A stretch of DNA of 64,000 nucleotides from contig JAWRYS010000689.1 of assembly GCA_034769895.1 (NCBI GenBank), positions 31,171-95,170 on the forward strand, given 5' to 3'. Positions 1 through 7,347 of the stretch are shown piece after piece. Within the stretch, counting starts at the first letter, position 1. Every line of letters starts with the position of its first letter. The notes beneath the pieces were generated by a model. The model was not told where the DNA came from. It did not search any database and saw only the letters and a program-made list of their open reading frames with translations. The stretch is from Magicicada septendecula. Its lineage: Eukaryota > Arthropoda > Insecta > Hemiptera > Cicadidae. The position numbers and the translations under genes are program-made.

Positions 1-141
1 AAGTTTTAGGTGATTTAATGTAATTCCAATAAGGGAGTATTTTATTAAATAAGTGTAAGAATATTTCCTAATTACGGCTCTAGGATAACAAATATTATCC
101 AATAACAGAAGAGGAAGATGGTTGTTAGGGACGACTAAATG

Positions 142-153
142 CAAGATATCTTG
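142..153. repeat. 12-bp perfect palindrome CAAGATATCTTG
   Basis: Both halves are exact reverse complements. It is present at the same offset (141 bp from unit start) in the copies inspected. It could be a protein-binding site or chance in A+T-rich DNA; no function is assigned. Confidence 0.6.
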
Positions 154-488
154 TTGATTTCAACACTTAATTGTTACATGTGAATGGGTTAAGTTCAGTT
201 ATTACAAATCCAGAAAAGAATTTAAAAAACCTAATGAATGAAGTATAATAAATGAAAATTCAAAAATAATAATCCATTAAAAGGACAGTGGATCGACTGC
301 AGAAACTACTCCTCAATCAATACAATTCGATCTTTTAATAAATTTAACGAATTTCCAAAAAACAAATTAATCAACCCATTAATGGCAAAGGAGTAATGAT
401 GAAGATCAACTGTGAATAAATGAAGACAATCCATAGCGTGGAGATGCTAAATTAATTAAATATAGTAAAAACGAACAAAGAAATTTAG

Positions 489-746
489 AATCACATCCAA
501 ACCTCACTTTCCACAACTGAACGAAATCTTAATACTACACAAATTCCATTGGGACCTGTAACCGCCAGAACTGTGAAGATTCACGAAGATCGGAGCTGAA
601 CTTTCTACTACCTCCTGGGACATCAATACCAAACTTTTATTGAAAAGACCGAGGCTGATATTTTCCAGACAATTGAATCCACACACTGTTCTCGTCTCTG
701 CGTAGCGAAACACGGCCACCTTAAGTACCTTGTCAACTTACGGTAA
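489..746 (+). other. GC-richer islet with an open plus-strand frame (one internal TGA); unrecognised
   Basis: Within the A+T-rich LTR-like segment this stretch is visibly richer in G+C. On the plus strand one frame is open from 489 (just after a TAG) to a TAA at 744-746, interrupted once by a TGA at 597-599. The antisense strand also carries a 71-codon frame (504-719) and an overlapping 66-codon frame (623-823). The predicted peptides match nothing I recognise. It may be a captured host exon or an old coding relic. One unit (copy 5) has A to G near 19500, which is silent in the plus frame but changes Cys to Arg in the minus frame; a single site is only a weak hint for the plus strand. The same islet lies at the same offset in every unit. 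Confidence 0.4.
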
Positions 747-931
747 AAACCCTGCTTATGTTTGAACTTTATATAATAAGATTTTATAACTAAATTGTAA
801 TACCTAGTAACCTTAAATTGCATTACCTGACCTTACTAATAGTTAAAAGAACTACATGTACCCTGAGATAAAAAACAAACTGAAAATTATAATTAAATTG
901 TAACACATCTAAAACCCGAATTCAATAACAA

Positions 932-956
932 ATCGATTATGTATTGTGTAATCGAT
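932..956. repeat. Inverted repeat ATCGATTA / TAATCGAT (8-bp arms, 9-bp loop)
   Basis: Arms are 932-939 and 949-956, loop 940-948. Unit 6 has a 3-bp loss in the loop (near 24446-24452) while both arms are kept. The site lies about 45 bp upstream of a TATATAAAA motif. No function is assigned. Confidence 0.6.
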
Positions 957-1001
957 ATGGTGTATTAGTAGCAAGAGGAAGCAGCTGTTGGAATTAAAAC
1001 A

Positions 1002-1010
1002 TATATAAAA
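1002..1010 (+). promoter_or_regulatory. Candidate TATA box (TATATAAAA) in the LTR-like segment
   Basis: A consensus-like TATA motif, repeated at 5705-5713 in unit 2 and at the same offset elsewhere. A second weaker candidate, TATATA, lies at 1247-1252 (5950-5955 in unit 2), and another, TATATAA, at 770-776. If the segment is an LTR, its U3 promoter should be upstream of the AATAAA at 1499. I cannot tell which candidate is used, and in A+T-rich DNA such motifs also arise by chance. Confidence 0.3.
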
Positions 1011-1272
1011 TAAAGAATACTTCTTGAATTTGATGATTTCTTGTTATTTGTAGAATAATTAGTGTGTTTAGAATAGGGTGTAAATTACAGAGAAAGGAAC
1101 GTGAGAAAGCATCAAGCGGAACGACTTAACCTATAATAACTGGTCACTCGCCAACCACAGCGCTCGTTTGTTGACAGCTGGTGAATACGGAAGAATAGAG
1201 AACTAACTTACTCTCTCCGCTCTTTTCTCTTTAAAATTTTCGTTAGTATATACCGACTAGGGTTGGAGAAAA

Positions 1273-1291
1273 ATATTGAATTATTCAATAT
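1273..1291. repeat. 19-bp A+T-rich palindrome downstream of the second TATA candidate
   Basis: Nine-base arms ATATTGAAT and ATTCAATAT flank a single central T. It begins about 21 bp downstream of the TATATA at 1247-1252, near where a transcript from that box would start. The same palindrome occurs in the other units. Confidence 0.6.
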
Positions 1292-1480
1292 AATAACTGG
1301 AATATAGCGTTTTTCTCTTGTAAAACACTTGATAACTATTTAATACAGATCTATTATCAAGAACCGAATAATATCAACCTCATAATAAATAATTTTCTTT
1401 ATAAATAAATTAACATTGATTTGCAGGAGATCTCATCTACAGTAAAATATTACAATTTGACGCATTCCACAGTGTAGCTT

Positions 1481-1504
1481 TTGAACATCATCTTGTTCAA
1501 TAAA
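1481..1504 (+). promoter_or_regulatory. Candidate poly(A) signal AATAAA fused to a 7-bp stem-loop
   Basis: Perfect 7-base arms TTGAACA (1481-1487) and TGTTCAA (1494-1500) with a 6-base loop run into AATAAA (1499-1504), about 75 bp before the inferred LTR end. In retroviruses and many LTR elements the R region carries the poly(A) signal, so the position is plausible. In unit 2 the signal is at 6202-6207. In unit 3 (near 10905) A to G makes it AGTAAA and also breaks the outer base pair of the stem. Confidence 0.4.
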
Positions 1505-1580
1505 TACATCGCATAGAATTTAGATTACAAATACTTGGGCTTAATACTGATACGTAAAATATTGTTATTTAATTACAAAT

Positions 1581-1600
1581 TGGTGAACCCAACAGTGGGG
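1581..1600 (+). other. Primer-binding-site-like sequence A, directly after the LTR end
   Basis: It starts with TGG, as expected for pairing with the CCA-3' end of a tRNA, three bases after the TTACA LTR end. I cannot name the tRNA. Unit 2 has it at 6284-6303. A diverged second copy lies 72 bp downstream. Confidence 0.5.
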
Positions 1601-1652
1601 CTTAATTAGGCGAGAGTTTCGAAGAGTATAAGGAGTCTTATTTGTAACACAT

Positions 1653-1670
1653 TGGCTCCCAACGAGTGGG
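1653..1670 (+). other. Primer-binding-site-like sequence B (diverged duplicate of A)
   Basis: TGGCTCCCAACGAGTGGG resembles the TGG...CCCAAC...GTGGGGC of site A. The downstream bases (CTTTAGTTAAG here, CTTAATTAGG after A) and the upstream context (TAACACAT here, TTACAAAT before A) also align, so roughly 72 bp of leader looks duplicated. Unit 2 has it at 6356-6373. Either copy could be the functional one; if B is, the LTR would end near 1652 rather than 1577. Confidence 0.45.
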
Positions 1671-1700
1671 CTTTAGTTAAGTAAAAAATAGACCAATGGG

Positions 1701-2644
1701 ATGGCGAAGGACCAAGAAACGGAAGAAGATAGACGGGAAGAAGAAGCAGAGGTAGTTACAGACACCGAAATTGAACAACAGGCGGGCGATAAAGAGGAAG
1801 CCAGAGGAAGATTAAATTGGGAAAAATTAATGGAATTAATGAGTAGCATGAAGGAGGAAAATAAGGAATTAATGAGTAGCATGAAGAAGGATAATAAGGA
1901 ATTCATGAGTAGCATGAAGGAAATAAATAAACGAACTAATGAGAAATTAGACAGTATTTTAGAAAATAACAAACGAATGTTAGAAAATGTAGAAAATAAA
2001 ATAGACAGTATTAAAGAAGATAATAGACAAACTAATGAAAAAATAGACAGTTTTAAAGAAAACTCAAAGAAACAAAACAAAATTTTGAGTGAGAACTTAA
2101 TCAAACTAATGAACGAGAAGTTTGACAAGAATAAAGAGGAAACTAATGAGAATAAAAAAGACAAGAGTGTACTGTTATCTGAAAAGAAACCTAGCAGAAA
2201 TCAAGAAAATATTGAGCACACGAAAAGGAGACAAACACATAAAAGAAATTAATAAATACACGGGAAGGATTGGAGATGATAAAAGGGGGATTAGTTAAGA
2301 TGCATAATATACCAATTACGGAACCAAGAGAAGTAAGTCAATTTAGAAACTCTAAACGAACCACAATTGAATTCCCAGATGGATTAGAAGGACCGAAAAA
2401 GCCAAAACTAACCGAGGAGCATGGAGGACTTATGGAGATTATGTATGAACCATTCAAACGATTAAGAAACAGTACGGAAGAATCAGTTCGAAAGACGATG
2501 GTAAACTTTAGCATAAATGAAAATTTTATAGCGACAAGAGGGAAGAACCAGATGATAGTGAGATACGTCACAAGGACGAAAATAATTCTACACACTAGAG
2601 AAATCCGAACAATCAGTACAGAGGAAATAATGGACCACGGTTAA
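1701..2644 (+). pseudogene. gag: gag-like gene, unit 1 (split by a 1-bp loss)
   Basis: Codons 1-183 run from ATG 1701 to a TAA ending at 2252; a second frame (2270-2644, 124 codons) follows in another phase. The first ATG of the leader (1696) opens only a 20-codon frame, so 1701 is the start chosen. The N-terminus is acidic (about residues 4-36). Residues 45-77 are three tandem 11-residue repeats of the type E-L/F-M-S-S-M-K-x-x-N-K. The chain to about residue 150 is a Lys/Glu/Asn-rich heptad-like helix, probably a coiled coil. No CCHC zinc knuckle or major homology region is visible. The position after LTR and leader, and the charged coiled-coil N-terminus, fit Gag of insect Gypsy-type elements; this is inference without a database search. 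Compared with unit 4, one C is missing after His180, so translation ends three codons later. Units 1 and 2 have Glu53 where the rest have Lys. Confidence 0.6.
1833..1931 (+). repeat. Three tandem 33-bp (11-codon) repeats inside gag
   Basis: Copies are 1833-1865, 1866-1898 and 1899-1931, each encoding Glu-Leu/Phe-Met-Ser-Ser-Met-Lys-x-x-Asn-Lys. Present in all 14 units with no change in copy number. An 11-residue period can form a right-handed-type coiled coil. Confidence 0.85.
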
Positions 2645-2730
2645 ACAGATTCCAAACAGAATATAGAGAAAAGGGACGGATTTTATGGATAACAAATAAA
2701 GCAAACCAAAGGAAAATAATGAGAAACTAA
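2527..2730 (+). pseudogene. Relic of the ancestral gag 3' frame (nucleocapsid-like), unit 1
   Basis: In a different phase from the longer open frame, the codons from 2527 to the TAA at 2728-2730 are open except for a TAG at 2596-2598. They encode a polar stretch, acidic at first and then rich in Asn, Arg, Gly and Gln (for example YRGNNGPRLNRFQTEYR). That composition is typical of the basic C-terminal region of Gypsy Gag, whereas the overlapping longer frame is not. I infer this was the original gag frame. The TAG occurs in every unit checked, so no copy encodes it intact. The equivalent lies at the same offset in each unit. Confidence 0.4.
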
Positions 2731-2806
2731 TTAAAATATATTAAACTAACTATTAAATGCAATAGACTAATTAAAAATATATTAAACTAACAATTAAATG
2801 CAATAG
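2726..2806 (+). repeat. Two-copy 40/41-bp tandem duplication downstream of gag
   Basis: Copy one is 2726-2765 and copy two 2766-2806, differing by one A insertion and one T/A substitution. A third partial copy (ACTAATTA) follows at 2807-2814. It is present in every unit, so it predates array growth. Confidence 0.8.
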
Positions 2807-2948
2807 ACTAATTACACGATACATCAGAGGAATTAGTTGGAATCAATTTTAAAACCACAAAATTCCAAAATAAGTAAGAACACCTTACTATATCATTCAG
2901 AAGAAATTATTTTAAACTAATAAACATAAAAAAAGAGAAAGAAGGGTT

Positions 2949-3065
2949 AGAAATGAGTTAGATGAAGGAAGAATATGCCATACAATTTATGATAAGGAGG
3001 AGATTCAGTGTTTAATTGCAGAAGTAAATGGGAGTGAATTAAAAATAGTAAAATACATATGCTAA
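2949..3065 (+). pseudogene. Short open stretch, possible pol/protease relic
   Basis: A 38-codon open stretch ends at TAA 3063-3065; just after, in a different phase, codons at 3073-3090 read F-I-D-S-T-E in unit 1 (L-I-D-S-T-E elsewhere). The position after gag and the weak likeness to the retropepsin D-S/T-G core, with the Gly missing, suggest a decayed protease. The match is too short to be more than a hint. In unit 7 a 1-bp loss near 31167 shifts this frame. Confidence 0.2.
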
Positions 3066-3817
3066 AGAATAATTCATTGACAGCACGGAACTAAGAAGAA
3101 TTTAAAATAAATATTGAACAGCTTTAACTACTATACTGGTAAATAATATGATAAATGGAACTACAGAACAACAAGATAAATAAGTTAAGAAAAGTATTAA
3201 GATACCTCAGAAATAATAGTAATCATCCCTTGAATATAAGTTTGTAGCGAAGGAGCTACCTTATAGGTAATAATTATATGTATTGTGTTGTGATCGTGCA
3301 ACGTTTATTTTTTTCTGGACAGAGATGAAGTTCCTCTGATCTCAGAAGATATAGTTAGGGAAACGGCAGAGTAATGGAAGCCAATAGTGCCCCTCTGATT
3401 CCGTACCAGCTATGATATTAGGGAAAAATGTTAGGGAAATATAGTATTTTAGGGATTATACACCAAGCGAGGTAATTAAATATAAATATGATAATAAGAA
3501 ATGATGGCGTAATAAGCTAGAAGAAGTTATGAGTTCCAGAGAAAAGGACAGGTCTACAACTGAGGGAGGTACCAGTAAAGAATTAATGATCAGATATACA
3601 ATGAGTATCAACACAGTTTTCCGGTGCAATTAAAAGTTTAAGGAATAGAAAGAGAAAATAAACCCCAAAGAACCCATTGAATTGCGTACTAAAGCAGAAA
3701 CAATAAAAAACTGAAACCATTATAAATTGATAATTTTATCAAATAAATATTCCAAGGCATGAAGAAACTATAAGCTTATTTCAACTAAACGATATTAAGC
3801 TAAAATAAACTTCTTTC

Positions 3818-3827
3818 GGAGGGGGAG
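3818..3827 (+). other. Polypurine tract (GGAGGGGGAG)
   Basis: A run of purines six bases before the TG of the inferred LTR start, as needed for plus-strand priming in LTR elements. It recurs 15 to 6 bases before each LTR start: 8521-8530, 13224-13233, 17930-17939, 22621-22630, 27325-27334, 32028-32037, 36734-36743, 41440-41449, 46146-46155, 50852-50861, 55557-55566 and 60263-60272. The unit 3 copy is interrupted (GGAGCGGGAG). Confidence 0.6.
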
Positions 3828-3830
3828 TAT

Positions 3831-3879
3831 TATGTAACGTAACAAAGTTAAGGTCCCCGACGTTACATAAAAACTTTGT
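3831..3879. repeat. Interleaved inverted repeats at the LTR 5' edge (pseudoknot-like order)
   Basis: Arm A TATGTAACGT (3831-3840) is exactly complementary to A' ACGTTACATA (3860-3869). Arm B ACAAAGTT (3842-3849) is exactly complementary to B' AACTTTGT (3872-3879). The order A-B-A'-B' is that of an H-type pseudoknot. A spans the inferred LTR start. Seen at the same place in every unit. Confidence 0.8.
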
Positions 3880-3961
3880 CAATATAACTTAAAACAATAT
3901 CCAATGTATGCCATAATTAAGGTCAGGAAGGTAAACCTCACATAAGAAAATATATTAATAA

Positions 3962-3983
3962 TACCTAGTAAGGTTACTAGGTA
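3962..3983. repeat. 22-bp palindrome TACCTAGTAA-GG-TTACTAGGTA
   Basis: Ten-base perfect arms flank a central GG. The half-site ATACCTAGTAACC recurs near 803-815 (5506-5518 in unit 2) beside CCTGACCTTA, which is the reverse complement of TAAGGTCAGG found at about 3920. So two related motif pairs occur in opposite orientation about 1.6 kb apart within one LTR-like segment. Unit 3 has one changed base in the left arm (AACTAG near 13368). Confidence 0.7.
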
Positions 3984-4556
3984 ATAAAATAATAAAAAAT
4001 GTCTATTAGTATAAAATATGGAGTGATCAGTGGAAGATGTAAACTATAAACAGTGTCTAATGAGATGAATTTACTATAGACAAGTTTGAAAATAGTAGAC
4101 TGTTTAATTGATATTTAATGTTTTATAATGATGTACGTTGTTGTGCTTTATCATGATATTTTGTTTACATGATATTTATTCTGTGTTTTGTATGTAGCAG
4201 GTGTGAAGCCATTGCTTTAAGAAAGTATTAAGTAATGGATACTAATTTCATTAATGTTAACCTTGTATTTAAGTAATTAAATATAAGTGTATTTATTATG
4301 TATTGTATCATGTTAAGTGTATTTACTTTGAATAATTAATGAAGATATCATAAGATAATATTTGTAAACTTGGCCAGGAAGACAATAATTGTTAATAAAT
4401 TGTCAAGGGGTCATTGTAATTATGTTATAAACCAATGAAGGGTTCAATGATAAAATAAATAATAATAATAAATTGAAATCAGGATAAAATAAAATTAGAA
4501 TAATTGGCCATAAGCCAGTGACTCATTGTACAGTAGGTCAGGTCAGAAAAGTTAAA

Positions 4557-4847
4557 TTAAAAACAAAAAATTATAACACATGTAATAAAACAAATAGGCC
4601 TAAAATTAGTATTTTGTAAAAGGAAAATAATACCTTTTAAAATAAGTTGATCAAGAAGAAAATGTAGTAAAATGTATATGGTTTGATAATGCATATTAGG
4701 TGAAAGTTTTAGGTGATTTAATGTAATTCCAATAAGGGAGTATTTTATTAAATAAGTGTAAGAATATTTCCTAATTACGGCTCTAGGATAACAAATATTA
4801 TCCAATAACAGAAGAGGAAGATGGTTGTTAGGGACGACTAAATGCAA
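4557..4847 (-). other. Antisense 96-codon open frame spanning the unit numbering junction; not supported as a gene
   Basis: An identical frame recurs in every unit (for example 9260-9550). It is unusually long for such A+T-rich DNA, but its peptide is hydrophobic, unrecognised and has no promoter or leader context. It lies in the first third of the LTR-like segment. Conservation is uninformative because the copies are nearly identical throughout. I note it as the only frame in this stretch and do not call it a gene. Confidence 0.15.
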
Positions 4848-6403
4848 GATATCTTGTTGATTTCAACACTTAATTGTTACATGTGAATGGGTTAAGTTCA
4901 GTTATTACAAATCCAGAAAAGAATTTAAAAAACCTAATGAATGAAGTATAATAAATGAAAATTCAAAAATAATAATCCATTAAAAGGACAGTGGATCGAC
5001 TGCAGAAACTACTCCTCAATCAATACAATTCGATCTTTTAATAAATTTAACGAATTTCCAAAAAACAAATTAATCAACCCATTAATGGCAAAGGAGTAAT
5101 GATGAAGATCAACTGTGAATAAATGAAGACAATCCATAGCGTGGAGATGCTAAATTAATTAAATATAGTAAAAACGAACAAAGAAATTTAGAATCACATC
5201 CAAACCTCACTTTCCACAACTGAACGAAATCTTAATACTACACAAATTCCATTGGGACCTGTAACCGCCAGAACTGTGAAGATTCACGAAGATCGGAGCT
5301 GAACTTTCTACTACCTCCTGGGACATCAATACCAAACTTTTATTGAAAAGACCGAGGCTGATATTTTCCAGACAATTGAATCCACACACTGTTCTCGTCT
5401 CTGCGTAGCGAAACACGGCCACCTTAAGTACCTTGTCAACTTACGGTAAAAACCCTGCTTATGTTTGAACTTTATATAATAAGATTTTATAACTAAATTG
5501 TAATACCTAGTAACCTTAAATTGCATTACCTGACCTTACTAATAGTTAAAAGAACTACATGTACCCTGAGATAAAAAACAAACTGAAAATTATAATTAAA
5601 TTGTAACACATCTAAAACCCGAATTCAATAACAAATCGATTATGTATTGTGTAATCGATATGGTGTATTAGTAGCAAGAGGAAGCAGCTGTTGGAATTAA
5701 AACATATATAAAATAAAGAATACTTCTTGAATTTGATGATTTCTTGTTATTTGTAGAATAATTAGTGTGTTTAGAATAGGGTGTAAATTACAGAGAAAGG
5801 AACGTGAGAAAGCATCAAGCGGAACGACTTAACCTATAATAACTGGTCAATCGCCAACCACAGCGCTCGTTTGTTGACAGCTGGTGAATACGGAAGAATA
5901 GAGAACTAACTTACTCTCTCCGCTCTTTTCTCTTTAAAATTTTCGTTAGTATATACCGACTAGGGTTGGAGAAAAATATTGAATTATTCAATATAATAAC
6001 TGGAATATAGCGTTTTTCTCTTGTAAAACACTTGATAACTATTTAATACAGATCTATTATCAAGAACCGAATAATATCAACCTCATAATAAATAATTTTC
6101 TTTATAAATAAATTAACATTGATTTGCAGGAGATCTCATCTACAGTAAAATATTACAATTTGACGCATTCCACAGTGTAGCTTTTGAACATCATCTTGTT
6201 CAATAAATACATCGCATAGAATTTAGATTACAAATACTTGGGCTTAATACTGATACGTAAAATATTGTTATTTAATTACAAATTGGTGAACCCAACAGTG
6301 GGGCTTAATTAGGCGAGAGTTTCGAAGAGTATAAGGAGTCTTATTTGTAACACATTGGCTCCCAACGAGTGGGCTTTAGTTAAGTAAAAAATAGACCAAT
6401 GGG

Positions 6404-7347
6404 ATGGCGAAGGACCAAGAAACGGAAGAAGATAGACGGGAAGAAGAAGCAGAGGTAGTTACAGACACCGAAATTGAACAACAGGCGGGCGATAAAGAGG
6501 AAGCCAGAGGAAGATTAAATTGGGAAAAATTAATGGAATTAATGAGTAGCATGAAGGAGGAAAATAAGGAATTAATGAGTAGCATGAAGAAGGATAATAA
6601 GGAATTCATGAGTAGCATGAAGGAAATAAATAAACGAACTAATGAGAAATTAGACAGTATTTTAGAAAATAACAAACGAATGTTAGAAAATGTAGAAAAT
6701 AAAATAGACAGTATTAAAGAAGATAATAGACAAACTAATGAAAAAATAGACAGTTTTAAAGAAAACTCAAAGAAACAAAACAAAATTTTGAGTGAGAACT
6801 TAATCAAACTAATGAACGAGAAGTTTGACAAGAATAAAGAGGAAACTAATGAGAATAAAAAAGACAAGAGTGTACTGTTATCTGAAAAGAAACCTAGCAG
6901 AAATCAAGAAAATATTGAGCACACGAAAAGGAGACAAACACATAAAAGAAATTAATAAATACACGGGAAGGATTGGAGATGATAAAAGGGGGATTAGTTA
7001 AGATGCATAATATACCAATTACGGAACCAAGAGAAGTAAGTCAATTTAGAAACTCTAAACGAACCACAATTGAATTCCCAGATGGATTAGAAGGACTGAA
7101 AAAGCCAAAACTAACCGAGGAGCATGGAGGACTTATGGAGATTATGTATGAACCATTCAAACGATTAAGAAACAGTACGGAAGAATCAGTTCGAAAGACG
7201 ATGGTAAACTTTAGCATAAATGAAAATTTTATAGCGACAAGAGGGAAGAACCAGATGATAGTGAGATACGTCACAAGGACGAAAATAATTCTACACACTA
7301 GAGAAATCCGAACAATCAGTACAGAGGAAATAATGGACCACGGTTAA
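6404..7347 (+). pseudogene. gag: gag-like gene, unit 2 (split by a 1-bp loss)
   Basis: Frames are 6404-6955 (183 codons) and 6973-7347 (124 codons), with the same 1-bp loss after His180 and the same Glu53 as unit 1. The only coding difference from unit 1 that I see is Pro to Leu in the second frame (GGACTG near 7094). Near-identity to unit 1 marks these two as a recent pair. Confidence 0.6.

Larger units (their letters stand above)
1..1577 (+). repeat. LTR-like segment, copy 1 (5' part outside the window)
   Basis: This is the 3' 1,577 bp of the LTR-like segment; its first ~870 bp lie upstream of the window. The 3' edge is set at TTACA (1573-1577), followed by AAT and then a TGG-starting primer-site-like sequence. 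Inside it are a GC-richer islet (about 489-746), candidate TATA boxes at 1002-1010 and 1247-1252, a 19-bp palindrome at 1273-1291, and a stem-loop at 1481-1500 overlapping an AATAAA at 1499-1504. A private C occurs in the stretch near 1146 where all other copies have A. The LTR interpretation is an inference from edge motifs. Confidence 0.7.
2645..3832 (+). other. Degenerate 3' internal region, unit 1 (no intact gene)
   Basis: About 1.2 kb between gag and the next LTR, full of stops in all frames. It holds a 40/41-bp tandem duplication (2726-2806), a short open stretch (2949-3065), and irregularly spaced TTAGGG motifs (around 3355-3455). It ends in a polypurine tract at 3818-3827. In a complete element this place would carry pol; nothing recognisable as reverse transcriptase or integrase remains. 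Unit 1 has a private C in ATAATTCATTGAC near 3075. Confidence 0.7.
3833..6280 (+). repeat. LTR-like segment, copy 2 (complete, 2,448 bp)
   Basis: It starts TGTAACG six bases after the polypurine tract and ends AATTACA, giving TGTAA/TTACA terminal inverted repeats and TG...CA ends; both are hallmarks of LTRs. It spans the junction between array units 1 and 2 as numbered here. It carries a 22-bp palindrome (3962-3983), TATA candidates at 5705 and 5950, and AATAAA at 6202. The last two bases of an ACACAG motif near 4056 are missing relative to copies 4-14 (ATAAACAG). The hairpin near 4247-4275 is imperfect in this copy. Confidence 0.65.

Noticed and set aside
623..823. Antisense 66-codon frame overlapping the GC-richer islet
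   Set aside because: It extends from the islet into A+T-rich DNA in a different phase from the other antisense frame, and the product is unrecognised. I treat the islet as one unexplained feature instead.
1673..2164. Long antisense frame (163 codons) opposite gag in most units
   Set aside because: It is the shadow of an A-rich, Lys/Glu/Asn-coding strand, giving a low-complexity Ser/Leu/Phe product. It has no leader or start context, and the frame-breaking indels follow the sense gene.
2338..2595. Antisense 85-codon frame over the gag 3' part
   Set aside because: It overlaps the sense gag region wholly, has an unremarkable peptide and no independent support.
3244..3262. Small stem GTAGC-GAAGGA-GCTAC as a possible structured RNA
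   Set aside because: The five-base arms are too short to support an RNA gene, and there is no further conserved structure around them.
3350..3460. Several TTAGGG motifs, suggesting telomeric repeats
   Set aside because: The motifs are irregularly spaced, few, and embedded in unique unit sequence; they are not a tandem telomere repeat.
4198..4210. Splice-acceptor-like TTTTGTATGTAGCAG before GTGTGAAG, and another near 1421-1427
   Set aside because: Both resemble acceptors, but no convincing donor and no coding exon can be paired with them, and A+T-rich DNA gives many such matches.
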